A stretch of 64,000 nt of DNA from Takakia lepidozioides (GCA_030704615.1 CM060731.1:50406001-50470000), one strand, 5' to 3'. Counted from the first letter of the stretch, positions 30,607 to 44,239 are shown. Program-made: numbers and translations. Notes: a model not told the origin generated them from the sequence alone.

Positions 30607-33600
30607 CTATGACTCCACCACATCCCTGGGGGCACCAAAAATGCGCAAGTTCCGGTCGCTGCTCCCAATCGCAAGGTATGTTGAATCAGGTCCAAATTGA
30701 ACCGATGTCACTTTTCCTGTATCACAAGATGGTGCCCACCCCAGCAAAAATCCAACATTAGATATAAGAAAGTCATCAGCAGTCCTGGTCAATGCTGAGA
30801 TACACAAGATGTACACATGTCTGAAATTGAGTTCTAGACACAGACAGAGGAAGTATAGATCGTGCCCAGTTTGGGAAAAGAGGGAAGGGTGACGGTTGGG
30901 AGACACGCATACCTGTCCCAGACAAGTCAGGGAACACTTTGATTGTACTCCACTCCTGCTTGACACTTGCTACTTGGTATAGTCTGCCCAATGCAGCCCC
31001 ATGTCAGAAACTCACAATGGAGCCTTGTAAAGTGACGATGCTGCCAGTGCCTCAAATTAAAGAGGGCAATAAACAAAAGAAACCAAAGAGCATATCAAAC
31101 CCCAAATGTTGCATGAAGACGGGAGTGCTTAATGCAGGTAAACTGCTTAAGCACTTTGGGGCTGCATGACTGAAGGCCTCTACCAGTATCTTCACCTTGA
31201 TGTGCCTAAGGTGTAAGCTGGCATTAAAATATTTTGAATAGCACAAATGCCCAAGTCTAGGGAGAGGCACTAGGAGAGACAGTTATCCACATTTTCCCTG
31301 TGATTGTCATCTGCCCATTGACCCCTAAAAATGTTAGTTAAACAAAGAAGGTCTGAGAGGAAAGAGAGGGCACCTGACATCAGAGCCCCCGACAGCCAAG
31401 TAGCTGCCACTGTAGTCAAATTGCACTGCAAGTACAGACACCCATAGAAAACTATAAAAATTCTGTCCTAAGGTAAAAAGTCTATCATTCTTAAACTAAA
31501 GAACCATTCAAAACTCTTACGCATTTGATGCAAATCAGGAGCTCAGTTGTGAAACCCGGACAAGTAATTTCAAGATACGGAGAAGCGAGGAAGATACCAG
31601 CATTGGTAGGGGTGCTACTGTCATAAGGGGAAAATGATCGGAAGTTCTTCAGCTTCCGGAGATCCCAGAGCTTCACTCCATCATGAGCAGCCGTCTACAG
31701 ACACAGACAGATATTTCTTAAGTGGGACTGACAACAATACATAACTGCACCAGTTGTATGTAACCACAGTTCGACAAATCAACGCAGACACCAAAGAAAC
31801 ACAGAAACCCTAGACAAGAAATGGCAACAATCATGGCCACGAGATCAGCGAACTGTAAGCATCTTATAAATCTCAAACTGGACATGGAACGGAAAGAGCT
31901 GTGAACTTACTGCTAAGAAGTAACCATTTTCTGAGAATGAGATGTCAGTAACAGGTCCTGTGTGCCCCTCAAACTTGGCCACATTGGCCTGCACCCCTTG
32001 CTCCCACATTCCACCATATTACCCATTTGCAACTTCTTTCACACAAACAGATGTACAATGCCAGTCTCTCATTTGAACCTCCCACTATTAAATCTCTTGC
32101 TTTCTCTCTCCTGTATGTTCTTGGGAACAGAATTTGCGCTAAGACAAACCTGAGATTTGACATCCCAAATCCGGACCAGTGACTCGGCTGTGCCAGTGCC
32201 GAGAATGAGGCCATCAGGATGGAATGAAGCTGATGTATACCCATCCTGTACAGTAGGCTCGCTCACCTGCACATTAGGCACAAAAGGTCAAGGATGCACT
32301 TCCCTGTGGTAGCACCCAAACAAGATACTGTACACACAGACTGCGCCAAGCTAAATATAAATGACCTTACAAGCACATGTCCAGACCCAACCTGGTCCCA
32401 ATTTGCAAAGGAGCATGCAATTCTCTGGCAGGGAGGAAAATACTAGAACAAAACTACACCTCCCAATACAGAAAGGATACTTTACATAGAATCACAAAAC
32501 TGAGTATGCATCCTATACAGTATATGTAAAGGACACCTGGGCACCTTTTGATTTTAAACGAGGACAAAGAGACAAACCTGTGCCAGGCAGATGCCAGAAG
32601 AGAGATCATAGAAACCCCATGTCTTATCAGATGATGCAGTCACAAAGTAGTTTTGTGTGGCATGTACAGTTACGGCCTTCACCTGGTGTTATTCCCACAA
32701 CCATTTACTCAACAGAATGGTCTCTGAATCTTGAAGTACATAATCCCTGCCTAATAAGTAGCTATGTCGCTTCAGAAACTCAAAATCCAAAATAGCAATA
32801 GCCAGGCACCTCAGCAGTATGATCCCTCAACGTGTGTTTGCACTCATAGCTGCCATCCTCCTTTCCTTGCCAAATTCGCACCGTCTGCCACCAATGCTAT
32901 TTATTTAGATTAAACCTCAAAACATCAACACACAGCACATAGCACATTAGAAAAAGTGTCGCTTGGCGAAACCATTCCTGAGTGCACAGTCAACATCAAA
33001 TGAAGAGAGTCAATTACACTACACAACAGACATCCATTTGGAGACAAGAACAAGCAGGTTTATACAAAAAATCTCATTGAAAGCCTTAATATTTGTCAGC
33101 AGAGGTATCATAAGGTGTCCACCAACCTTATCAGCTGAGCCAGTCAGTAGTAAATCATCCCGTGACACAAACTTCACACTAGTTACCTGCAAAAGAAACG
33201 ACCAGAGGACTTCATCAGTCTCTGTCTACAGATGTTCATAGTGACACCCAGCTTGACTGCTACACATGCAACCTTTGATAACATTCATGCATCCCATAAT
33301 GTTCAGCACATTCTTAATGGTGCTGATGTAATTGTTTACTAGACTGCCTAGGTTTCAATTGCAAATAAGTTTAGACAAAGTTGGGAAAACTCACCCGCTT
33401 GCTGTGGCCAGTTAGTTGGGACGAAATTTCGCCTGAGCTGCGGTTAAACACTGTTGCTAGTCCATCAACACCTCCTGTCAATATCAGATCCTGCCAATGT
33501 ACACATCAGGTAATAAGTCAGTGGATCCTACAGAGAGAAACAAGAAGAAACCTTTGCTACAAATTTTTCAGTGTGCATACTTTTTATGATGGCCCAGAAC

Positions 33601-34829
33601 CCTTCAAGCCACCCTCCTCTTCAAAAGTATCCTGTAAGAGAAAGGAGGGTAGACACATACCCTGGAAGGATGAATATCAATAGACAATATGCCTGGCTTC
33701 GAGCTGGCATGGAGAGGATGGCTGGCCACCTGCGTGTACCTCTCCAGAGCTTCAGTCGTCGCCAATGTTTGCGAAATCTGCACAATCCACCAAAACAACT
33801 CTGACCAATTCATTTCTCTTCAGTAAATCTGGTATAGTAAATTGGGAACAACTGGGAGGCGGAGGCAGAAGACAAATTCGTCACTAGAATTCACACCATC
33901 ATAATACACAATTCAACCAATGGCCACCTGAACTCATTTAATCATAATCCAGGTCGTGGTGCATAAAAGAATGACATACACATGTTGAGAAACTGGCCAA
34001 TCCAAGTTGGAGATAGACACACACAGAGAAAAGAGATTGGAAAGGAGATTGGCTTAAGAGTTTTTCTGCCCTCTCCCCTAACACACCTTGTACTAATACA
34101 CACAAGAAAACTGGTCAATTGCCAGTTCATAGAGAGGAAAGTCTCCACTGAAAAACCAAAACCTCTCAGTTCTAGACCATGTTTCTAAAAACAAACCTAG
34201 CAGAAACATTGGGGAAGAGTGCAACAAACCTGCCGCTTTTTCCGCTGTCCAGACAAACGGGCATTGCAATCAGTGAGCTCTTTAACAATCTCAGTTGTGA
34301 TGCCCTGCCGAGGCTTCTTTCCAGCACCCAAAGACTCTGACTCTGCTTCAGGAGCTGAAACACTATTCTGAAGTCAGGATGCAATCTTCTCTCTTTAAAA
34401 ATTTCTTTCAAATCTTCCTTCAACTCTCAACCAGCATGCAAATGTCATGCCTTCCAAGAACTAAAGATCCAACCAGTCCAGAAGCAACTGGCTGATTGGG
34501 AAATACAAAAGGGTTCATGTTTTCGTAGCAGCTCACCATCATGATTTGAAGTTGACTACTTTACCAAATCTAGACATGACATTATGGCACTATATATCTG
34601 GTCAATTTGTTAATATGCTTGAACAATCTGACCTCGCTTGCCATTGCTGGTGACTGTTTGGGAGGCAGGGGTCGGGACTGCAGCTGACACAGCAGGGACT
34701 TGTCTTTCTGCCTGTACTAGCAGCTCCCGGGCCTCGTCCCTCTCTTTCTTCAACCGGGCTATCACTCGACATGCTGCATCATGCTGCACACCCCACCTCA
34801 ATTCCCGCAGCATCACACTCCAAATCCCT

Positions 34830-34885
<56 letters not shown>

Positions 34886-37272
34886 GGCCACAAGGCTACG
34901 GCAAACAACGTCTCTCTCTCTCTCGACACGGGGTCAATGGCAAGAAGGCTACGGCAAACAAGGTCTTATGAGTACATTCGCTCTCTCTCTCTCTGTCCCT
35001 CACACAGACACAAATACAAAGCAAACGGAACATTTAGTAGCAGCACCAGACATTACTTAAGGGCAAGGAAAAGATGGGCACCTGATAGAGCGCATGGCTC
35101 AGTTCCTGGCGAGCTGTATGCAACTGCTGCTCCAGAGCATAGTTGGACAACACAACTGCATCCCATTCCTGCGTTCCCACCATGTTTCATATGACATTAT
35201 CATTTATTCAGAACTCGCACAACATAAGCCACACCACAATCCAAGCTTAGCCCATCAAGGAAAGGTCCCCCCTACAATTCTCCAATAGCCCAGTCTTTCC
35301 TCATATGTGATACGGTATGAATAACTGAATAATTGCTACCAGATTTCATTGGATCATTGTCACCAACTCAGAATATGCCTCATCAATTATTAAGCCAAGC
35401 TCACCTCACCTAAGCCATGAGATTTTCTTAGAGGTTTCCATTGCGTCATTTCACACTTGCATTGATTGATGTTCAATACTTTGCTCACTATGGCATCTTC
35501 ATAACTGAAAGTTTAATATAATGGGAACTAGAAATTAGTCATGCTCTGCAGTTCAAGATGATGCAGATCAGAATCCAGTACTCAGTAAAGAGGAACATGA
35601 GAATGGAAAGGGAGACAATCATGGGCTGAAGTGGTTATGGTAAAAAGTTGCACCTGTGTGGGCAAAGCACGAAAAAAAGGTGGGAGTGTAATGGATACTC
35701 TTGAAGCAAATCTTCCTAAATGACTGATCTGGTGGGGACCAGGGTAGGAATGGTCTTAGAACTTAATCCATGCAGCTCAGCCCTTCGAATCTTGTGTTAG
35801 GGGATACTTCAGGACTACGAGGTGCTTGTGTGTATGCAAAGAAGACAGATAAAATAAGCTCACATTTTGGAAAAGGCCAAGCATGCCTGGGATGCTTGCT
35901 GCCTGCAAGGGTCTGGGCTTCACTGCCTGCCATCCATCAGAGCACAACCCTAACACTCGGGTTAACATAATCACAAACTAGACAAATAAAGCAGAAACAC
36001 TGGAAGAGCAAGGGCAATGCCTAGATCCCTTGCACCTTGCAAAATATTCAACCAACTGAAACTGGTTTGATTCTCAACCAAGAATCAATTGGCACAGGAC
36101 TACAGGTTGCAAGTGCCCCTCCCTTTGAGGTAATTAATTTGCAAAAAATATAAGTGGCAGCTTGCATACAGTTTAGAGAAACTCTTCATTCCCAATCGAA
36201 ACTCAGAAGGAATCCAGAATTTGAATCAGGATTCAATAGCCAGCACCTTATTAGTCTTCACCGGAATGAGATCATCCAAAGACAGAGAGTCTCCTGTAAC
36301 GGGACATGTTCCATTATCCTGCCTCACAAACAACATCATCCTGCAAATGTCAATCACTGCATATAAGAATGCAGACAATTACATACACACTCTCACTCAT
36401 ACAGAGAAGGCTTACTTGTTTGTAGACAGCACAAACTTTCCTGAGAAAGTCTTTCACTATTAGAACATGCCAAAGGAAGCCCCGAGAGACAGGCAGGGCG
36501 TGATTAAGAGCTTTCTTGAGCTCCATTTCAGAGCCTTTAAAAACACATTCTCATACGCAAAGACAGAAGGCAGTGGCGGAGGGAGGCAAGAGAGACGAGA
36601 TGTACTGAAAGTGTAATGTTGCCAACTCTACAGATGCAGTAACCTGGACGACATAGGCCCCTTGGGCTGAACCCCTTTTACAGCCCTCCGCGTCCCATTC
36701 CCAGATTATAGTTTTTCTCTGGCTAGTGGCAGCCACGAATGCCGCGAATGGAGCTGCTATACAGCACACCCATCTGGTAAAGGAGGGGCGATTACAAGGG
36801 GGAAACTGATAGATATTATAGTACCGCAAGATGCTTTTCAATGAGCCGCCGCTCAAAGAGCAACCCGGACCGACGAGACACCACTGGTTCTTCGGGTGTC
36901 ACCCCTGATACTGCAGCCACCTCCCACAAATCACATGAAAAGCTGCATTGCGCTAGGAAAAGGCACGTTCCATTCTCCTCAAGGTAAGCGCACCTACTTG
37001 CATTCGTAGAACTTCAAAAAGCTACGACCACGCTCAACTACGAACCAAAAATCAGCTTGAGAAATGTTCTACTGACGAAAAACAACTAACAATCAGTCAC
37101 TTCAACCAATTTTGTGTCGAGAATCCATTGCCAGGAGGCAACCCCAAAACTCTTGGAACGCAGAATGCATGCATTCTTATTACGCGTGAATGAGCTCTAA
37201 CAGCCATAATATCCAACCACCATGTCTCTAAGTCTCTCAAATGAAAGGTAGAAACGTACTGGCACAGAACAT
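30607..37272 (-). CDS. PRP19: Pre-mRNA-processing factor 19 (U-box E3 ligase, WD40), 18 exons, complete
   Basis: Exons: 37272-37260, 36910-36825, 36318-36247, 35926-35864, 35168-35082, 34783-34633, 34354-34230, 33777-33661, 33490-33395, 33186-33127, 32884-32810, 32682-32578, 32266-32150, 31988-31911, 31694-31598, 31425-31374, 30983-30913, 30716-30607. All have AG/GT borders, all phases agree, and the total is 524 codons plus stop; plant PRP19 proteins are about 523-525. Domains: U-box (residues 1-70; [40 protein letters not shown]), coiled-coil tetramerisation helix (about 75-150; [19 protein letters not shown]), seven-bladed WD40 (about 220-520; [30 protein letters not shown]). It is the scaffold and E3 ubiquitin ligase of the NineTeen/MOS4-associated complex for spliceosome activation and DNA repair in the nucleus. 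It is also known in plants as MAC3/PUB59-60. No damage seen. Confidence 0.95.
34831..34881. repeat. (CT)n microsatellite in PRP19 intron 5
   Basis: About 25 CT units on the plus strand (GA in the transcript), with further short CT runs to about 35000. It lies 48 bases upstream of the exon 6 acceptor on the minus strand. Confidence 0.95.
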
Positions 37273-37367
37273 GGCGTCTGCTGCTTAAGTCGAGGCCTCC
37301 ACCTTGTTGACCAAGAGATAAAAGAGCGTGTGCAGCAGGGGACAGACGGGAGGGAAAGAGACAAGAA

Positions 37368-37380
37368 GGTTTAGGGTTTA
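37368..37380 (-). promoter_or_regulatory. Telo-box in the PRP19 5' region
   Basis: Minus strand TAAACCCTAAACC, the AAACCCTAA telo-box common just upstream of or within 5' leaders of plant housekeeping and translation/splicing genes. It lies about 95 bases upstream of the start codon at 37272, in a region that is likely promoter or 5' UTR. Confidence 0.6.
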
Positions 37381-37559
37381 AAGCGCGCGGACAGCAAAGA
37401 GAGCGAGCAACGCTGGGAAGACGACGAGTTTTCCCGACGGAAGTATTTACCGTCAACGATTCCTTGGTTATTTAAATATTGAGTGAACAATTTTATTTTT
37501 TTTGTTTTTGTTTTTGGTTAACAGGGGGATTAGTGCCTATTTTTTATTTTTTAGGAACA

Positions 37560-37660
37560 GGGGATCATGGCCCTGTGAGAAACTTTATTAGAATTATTGA
37601 AGGGAAAATAATTAAAACCTTGAGTGGCACTAGGCCGCCATAAGGCCAAACACACAATTT
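37560..37660. repeat. LINE-tail-like repeat, copy 1
   Basis: ATTATTGAAGGGAAAATAAT with TAAAACCTTGAGTGGCACTA and GCCGCCATAAGGCC is matched at 38295-38395. It lies downstream (3') of nothing recognisable on the plus strand, but next to the LINE fragment at 37930-38180. Likely part of the same retroelement family. Confidence 0.5.
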
Positions 37661-37929
37661 AAATCTCCCGAAGAACAATGACTAGTGACAGAGGTAGACA
37701 AGGAACGCATGATCCCAGAAGACACAGAGGGTTAGGTCCCTGACTAAGAACAATTGCCCCTAGAGAGACGTCTAGGTAATATGTGCACCAGACTATGAAG
37801 CATCTAGTCTGAAAGACTCGGGGGCATTTAGAGCTCCGATTTTAAACTGCAGGAACCATGGCCTGCAAACTAAGAATACCCCTGATACGAACATCTATCT
37901 AAGGAAGGAGAGCTTGGTCTTCGTGGTGG

Positions 37930-38180
37930 CCCTCACGTGTTTCCAGTTGATATCTGACTTGTCAAACTCAGGGGAAGCGGAAGAGGAGTGAGCTCAAAGA
38001 AGATTTTAGTGAGAACAGTTGTAGCAGTAGAGTTCAGTCTCTCCATCGCCCAGGTACTCCTAGCTTTCCATAGTTGCCATAGCGTGGCCCCCCTAAGGGT
38101 TTCAAATACTGGGCAAGAGCAGGCTATCGATTTCGATCCTTTATTGTAGTTGAGGAGAAGTTCCACCCCGCTGCGAGGGA
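37930..38180 (-). pseudogene. Non-LTR retrotransposon (LINE) C-terminal fragment
   Basis: The minus-strand frame reads SKSIACSCPVFETLRGATLW, QLWKARSTWAMERLN and TKIFFELTPL. C-P-x-F-x(3)-R-x(3)-L-W-x-x-W-K-x-R is typical of the zinc-binding C-terminus after a LINE reverse transcriptase. About 77 codons remain. Confidence 0.55.
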
Positions 38181-38289
38181 GTGTTCCCCATTAATTAGTA
38201 TTATTGTGCCAAACAATTTGGTGGTAGATTTAGAAAAGGTATCTTACAAGCCTCTGCCCCTTTTTTTTCTTTTTATCTTTTTTTAACGA

Positions 38290-38400
38290 AAGGGGAGGAA
38301 GCCCAAAGCGTTATTTGAAGTATTGAAGGGAAAAACATTAAAACCCTTATAGGCCTGGAGGCTGCCATAAGGCTGAGCACACGCATGAGCCCCCTTTCTT
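38290..38400. repeat. LINE-tail-like repeat, copy 2
   Basis: Matches 37560-37660 (TATTGAAGGGAAAAACATTA, GGCTGCCATAAGGC). The two copies flank the LINE fragment. Confidence 0.5.
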
Positions 38401-39600
38401 TGCAAGGGGAACAAAATAGGGCTGACCACTTCCCAAGAGCAGATAGAGTATTTAGACTACTGGCACCATTGACATGTCATTGGGTCCATAGCTCACAAAG
38501 TGATCCCTTTTTCAGGTTTTTTGCAGATTCGCTAAGCTTGGTTGTAAAAATTGTAACATGGTTGTCAGGCCATCTCTTCACTACTTAATTCACATCACTT
38601 TGTTTGTTCACGGATGGATGTAGAGAGAGGCTTATGATCAGTGCATGACAAAAGGTTATCAAATATGTTCCCGATTGAAGTGATGAACCCAAGGCAATGG
38701 GAAGGCCAAAGCCAAAGACAAACAGACATTTTCCAGCCATGAACAGTGATCAATGGATCTTTAATATGACATGGATACTTACTGCTCAGTCACTTTGGTA
38801 TGTCCAATGATACAAAGAACCCAAAACTATACTAGTTTTTGGGCCAACAATAAATGAGGATGGTTGGTTATGCCTTGGTATGTAAGCTGACCAAAAAATA
38901 CAGACTTCATGACATGGCATGTCATGAATGGCACTTTTTAGCATGCTGAACAATGGCTTCCTACTATGAACAATGGTAATCGAGTCTCTAATTTTTCCCA
39001 CCCCCCCCACCCAGAGACTTCATTGACTTTGAAGTCTGGGATTTGTCATAAAGCTGACTTGTGAATGAAGAATGGTTGATAATGCCTTGTTATGAGGCTG
39101 ATTTGTCGTTAATTTTACAATGACCTTGTCAAGTCTTTGTCCATGTCTCGACAAGACATAAGTATCTTCCCTCTCTGATTTAGACCAGTGTACTTGGTGG
39201 TTCTTGTACACATTATCAACCAATCTCCCTTCTGTGTTTGATTTACTAACACCTTGGTCTGAGCAGTTTTTCGTTCTACAGAGAAAATGAATCTTTTTTT
39301 TTCATGAATTTTTCTGTTAGAGTGGCGCCAACATGGGGTTTATAGGTTTATAACATGGATCAAAATTGTCAATGCCTCAAAATTAGATATATCGTTTTAT
39401 TTTCCTTCTCATGAGAATTGGGCCAACAATTGAATGTAGGCATTTATAACATAGATACGGGAGTATCACCACAATGGCTCAAACATGATTTTAACAATGA
39501 AAAGAACATCAAAATTAATGGCACCGGGGGAGGAGGCTCTTATTTACGCTAACTCTGGTTGGTGTCATATATATATATGGAACACCGGACCACACAATAC
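38400..39600. other. No recognised gene
   Basis: AT-rich sequence with short frames only. A C-run lies at about 39001-39010. Nothing further seen. Confidence 0.35.
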
Positions 39601-40660
39601 CCTCATGGTTGCGACCAGTGTTGTACTGGTATCATATTTTTTTAATACCAGAGGGGTAATGGTATCAGATTATACTAAAAATCAATTGGCTGATCTGGTA
39701 TATATAATGGTATTGGAATATAAGTTTGACTGGTATGTTATGCAATTTTATTTTATTTTGTGATACCAGCCCAATATATGCCAGGGTCTGGTATCACCTT
39801 TATCAGGTATTATTATTATTATTAAATACATTAAAATTTATAACCTCAATTAATTGAGGTTGCAACAAAAAATTCTCTTGTCACATTCCCCACCATACAC
39901 CACAAACCCAGACTTACCTAAGTTTGCATTCTATCTCCTCAACAATGGTACGGGCTTGGAATCACAAACTCTTATACCAGGTTGGTCTTGTTTCACCTAG
40001 GTTTGTTACAAACACATACTGGGGGCAACAAGGGTATTGAGACATGTTGCCCCAGCTCATACCCACCTACTACGGTATTCGAGACCACTCCACATGCCCT
40101 ACTATATACCCGCCTTAACCCTATATACCATGAGTACAACATTGGTTGCTACCGTATGCATGCGTTAACCACCCATGCCTCTGTCTGGCAAGATTATGTC
40201 CAAGGACTCCCCATCTCGTCGGCAGCACCAACAAGACTCCCCTCCCTCACTATTCATATCATTGATCACGACCAATTATGTTTAAACATGAAAAATACAA
40301 ACCCCTAGTTCTAGCCCTTCGTCAATATGGATGGAACAATGCCCCTCTGAAGTCATCACCCGTGGTGTCAGAGGGGAGCTCACTGTCGCAAACAGTCTAA
40401 TCCTAAAAAAAAACCTTAAACTACCTCACAAATATTCCAACCCCCTATTACGAACATTACAGTTCACGGCCATCACTTCACTAACAGTCATTATCCTCAA
40501 CAAAAGAAAAATTGAAAGTAGTCAGCTTGCCGCTTAGTACTTGGTTCTAGTTACCATAAAGCCCACCCCCAAAAGGGGGCAGTACCCACATAAGGAAGAG
40601 GCTCTTATTTACGCTAGCTAATTCACCTGGCGTCATATATGCATATATATGATATATAAT
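39531..40660. repeat. Direct repeat pair ~1.07 kb apart
   Basis: GAGGCTCTTATTTACGCTA at 39534 recurs near 40600, each copy followed by a GG(T/C)GTCATATATATAT-like stretch. No target duplication or coding region shows that these are LTRs. The ~1 kb between holds only unrecognised frames (for example at 39982-40308). Confidence 0.5.
39607..39800 (+). mobile_element. hAT-like MITE, single-ended copy
   Basis: Begins CAGTGTTGTACTGGTATCAT, the same end as the complete element at 43424. Many GGTATNNN/ATACCAG words follow. I could not find the right-hand end (CAACACTG) at a matching distance, so the copy is truncated. Confidence 0.55.
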
Positions 40661-40864
40661 GATTGTGCAGAAGAAAATGACTTTGTTTGCAATAATGATG
40701 ATGCGGCAAATAGTATGCTTTAGGATGAACATGGCTTTCTCGATTACAACTTACAACAACAACAACACAAGACCTCAACTGAACATAGACTTCTCAACCA
40801 TTCTATACATAGTGTCCAGAAGTTCAAAAGATCTGTAGGCTCAGAACCATACCTGCTCCCGGGT

Positions 40865-41409
40865 GAGTGCAGGCTAAGGTGACTCAGTTTGGACGTCACA
40901 CTGCAGTTTTTCAGTGAGTGCTCTTCATATTATTCGTAACCGTGTGCAAATAAGTTTATCTTCATCAATAATAAGATTGAATGTTGTTAGCCACCTACTA
41001 TATTTGTTGGTATGAATATCTTGCGAGATGGATGAATATTCATGGAGCTATGGACTTTTGAGGACTTGCATTCTAGGTTGTCACACTCCCAAATTGTCCA
41101 CAATTGGACTCTCAAACACTAACTTGCACTTAGTCATTTTATATATGGACTCCAGATCTACATTGGCATTGAGGAATGAGAGACATAGATGAATTTGTAG
41201 ACAATTTCTTAGTTTGCTATAGATTTTTATATACCCCAAAAAAAACCCAAAATTTCAAAAGTCCATGGTGTTTCAAAATTTTCATATTTGGGTAGAAGTA
41301 TTTAATGACAACATAAAGATTGTCATATCTCCAAGTTCTTATAATTATGGGACATTTTACTGAAAATGTTAGGCATATCAATATCTATCGATGTAAAAAA
41401 AAATTGATC

Positions 41410-41458
<49 letters not shown>

Positions 41459-41514
41459 TGTGGACTTTCATGGAGGTCTGATCTGTCGTTTTTGAGCCAC
41501 CTTAGCCTGCACTC
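40865..41514. mobile_element. MITE-like element with ~22-bp terminal inverted repeats
   Basis: The left end GAGTGCAGGCTAAGGTGACT is the reverse complement of the right end AGCCACCTTAGCCTGCACTC apart from one base. The interior is ~650 bases, non-coding, and includes an (AT)n run at 41413-41456. The target duplication is unclear. Confidence 0.7.
41413..41456. repeat. (AT)n microsatellite
   Basis: About 21 uninterrupted AT units, inside the MITE-like element. Confidence 0.95.
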
Positions 41515-41877
41515 GCCTTCCCTCCCTCTCTCTCCCTCTATCTTTTAGTCCTTCTGTATTACTCAGTCGCTCCACCTTCTCATAATGTGCTAGTCTCTAT
41601 TTCTTCTCTCATCCCAGATCCCCTAACCAAGAACTGTTCCCCTACTCCAAACATTTTCTCCTAAATTGTAGACAATTGAGTTCTGAATTAGATTAATCAA
41701 ATCTAGTTAACTATATGGATTCGTCCTCGGGGAAAGCATCCAAACAACCCAAAGAAAAGCTATGTCACAATTATATTCCAATCTATATAGTAACAACCTA
41801 ATTATCATCTATTATTCATTTCTAACTCTGCTATTTTGATTCCAATCCCAAAATTTCTGTTCTACCCTCGAATATAT

Positions 41878-42740
41878 CTCTAACTAAATCGTTCTGCAAT
41901 CAAAGTTGCCGGCGCGTTGGTGACCCCAAAAGGCATCACCAAAAATTCGTAGAAGCCATACCTTGTCCTGCAAGCTGTCTTTTCCTCATATCCTTCCGCT
42001 ATCCGGATCTGGTGGTAACCCGAGCGTAAATCGATCCGGCTAAAATACTTTGCTCCTGCCAACCGATCGAAGAGGTCGTCAATCCTTGGCAAAAGGTATC
42101 GGTTTTTTATAGTCACCTTATTTAGAGCCCTGTAATCGACACACATCCGCAGCGTCCCATCCTTCTTATCTACGAACGGGGCTCCGTAAGGTGACTTGTC
42201 GGATGTACCCCTTTGCCATTAGATCCTTGAGCTGGGCCTTCACCTCGACCAACTCTCTGTGGCTCAACCGGTAGGGCGCCTTGGCAAGCGGCTCCGATCC
42301 CGGCATCACCTCTATCTTGTGGTCAACTCCTCTTCGTGGTGGCAAGCCGCTTGGTAAATCCTCCGGCATCACATCCTGGTATTTCTTCAGGATCCCCTTG
42401 ATCCAATCTGGGCTCGGCTCCCTATCGACTTCTCCTACCACTTGTCTCACGTAAAGCAAAAAACTGGGGCTCGTGTGGCTCCTCCACGACCCACTCCTTT
42501 GCTGTCAACAGGTTTATTCGCCCTCCCACTCGGTTGGGCGTTTCCGACACCCGTAAAACTTCGCCACCATTCCCACACGGTAGCGTGACTATTCTCTTGC
42601 GGCCATCTATGACCGCTCCGGATTTGCTCAAAAAGGTCATCCCCAAAATGAGATCCACCCATCGATCTCGCAAATGGTGAAGTTCTCACGTCTCTTCCAA
42701 CTCCCCAGCTGAAGAGGAACATCGAACGTCACCCTCGTCG
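41878..42740 (-). pseudogene. Ty3/gypsy protease-RT fragment
   Basis: Minus strand. Protease-side block WVDLILGMTFLSKSGAVIDG (about 42670-42600). RT entry [65 protein letters not shown]. Then [40 protein letters not shown] and [15 protein letters not shown], ending at 41880. At least two frame changes, no LTRs, and no downstream RT. It is a different family from the two other gypsy elements here. Confidence 0.85.
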
Positions 42741-43415
42741 CTCGACATTCTCAATATTCTTTATCTACTTTCTAAAATATCTTATTATCGATGCCACATC
42801 ACCAAACAGTTTTTAAAAGCTTTATTGATTGAATCTATTCTATAATCCATCATAGAGATTCACAAACTCCATCTTCCTAAAAGAATTCTCTCTTTCGATT
42901 GAAAATATAATTAATTCAATCAAATTACAGAGCCTTATCTCCGGAGGTCTTTGAACCATCTTTCACCTTGAACATCCAAAGTCTCTATCTCTAAATTGAC
43001 AAAACAATCAACTAGCATCTGTCTGCTAGGGCCTCAGCACTCTCGCTCGAATGACAATCTACTTCTGTTCCACTTCTACTTTATACCATAATTGTTGTAA
43101 CTACCACTGCTGGGCGGTTCTTTAAAAAAATTGATAACCCAAGGTTCTGGTTATATACTTTATTTATTTTTTAATAACCTGCGATTTTGGCTATTGAAAA
43201 TTTTACAGATTCTAATAACCTGCTAGTTATAAATAACGGATTTTTCACCCCTTGCCAGTTATCAATAAATCTGGTTATTTCTGGGATGATAACTGGCGGT
43301 TGTATATCCCGTTGTCAATTGCCGATAACTAGGATAAAAACCATTGATCACATTTAATTTGATAAATATTATATACACAAAGTGATAATCTAATTATTTT
43401 AACAGGACAGGGCGC
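42741..43415. other. AT-rich remnant, no gene
   Basis: No coding signal. From about 43100 it is dense in GGTTAT/ATAACC words, which reappear at 44380-44494 and 51010-51080 on the far side of the chromovirus. The chromovirus therefore probably landed in an older repeat of this composition. Confidence 0.4.
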
Positions 43416-43423
43416 GTGGAAAC

Positions 43424-44239
43424 CAGTGTTGTACTGGTATATGTATTTTTTAATACCAGACTGGTCCTGGTATGAAGGATCCCACCCCTTATTCAGACCA
43501 GGCTGTTTATGAGTATAAATGTTTAAATTTGTGTATCATCTGGTATTGTATAAATATGGTATGAGTGCTTGTGAAATGGGTTGTATATGGATATGATACT
43601 GGTATTGCAGTTTTTGAAATTCATATTGGGGGTACATGAACACTGGTATGGTATAATATACGTTGACACATATACACTGGTATGGTACTTGTTGGTACAA
43701 AATATCAATAGCTACTGATATGCTCATGTCCACAACACTCTATTAGATTCTTATCCAGCTTGCCCCTTTCAATTTTCCTTCAGCAGTTCTTTGGTTTTGT
43801 TTCTTGTTCTGTATCCCATGGGCCCCTTGGGCTTTACAAGGTCCTTTTCTTTTGTGGTTCACTCTACCATGTCCCATATAGCTCTCCTAGCTCTCTATTG
43901 ATATTATGAAGCTTGTTCCCATAGCCACCCTCTCTTTCACAAAATAGCCCTCTTGTGGTCATATGGTACAATGAAGCAAAAGCACATCTCTTGCTTTTAC
44001 TCTTACCTAGCTCCACCCGCTGCCTTCAACCCTGAGTACTGGTATGGTACACAGTATCGGCAACGGGCAATAACTAGGCTGATATGGTATGGAGGCTGTG
44101 AACCCTAACTGCATACCCACCCAGTATGTATCTCGTCTAGGTATTTAGGTTCTTCCATACCAGTCGGGTATGTTCTCTCATACCATTACTCATACCCGTA
44201 CTATATACCCTGGTGCTGCTGTATACTGGTACAACACTG
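43424..44239. mobile_element. hAT-like MITE, complete (816 bp)
   Basis: Ends are CAGTGTTGTACTGGTATA and its reverse complement TATACTGGTACAACACTG. The flanks give an 8-base target duplication, GTGGAAAC (43416-43423) and GTAGAAAC (44240-44247), one mismatch. CAGTG ends and 8-bp duplications are hAT features. The interior is non-coding and rich in ACTGGTAT and ATACCAG words. Confidence 0.8.

Noticed and set aside
39531-40660. Small LTR retrotransposon bounded by the 39.53/40.60 kb repeats
   Set aside because: No target duplication, primer site or coding domain; the repeats could be two insertions of one short element.
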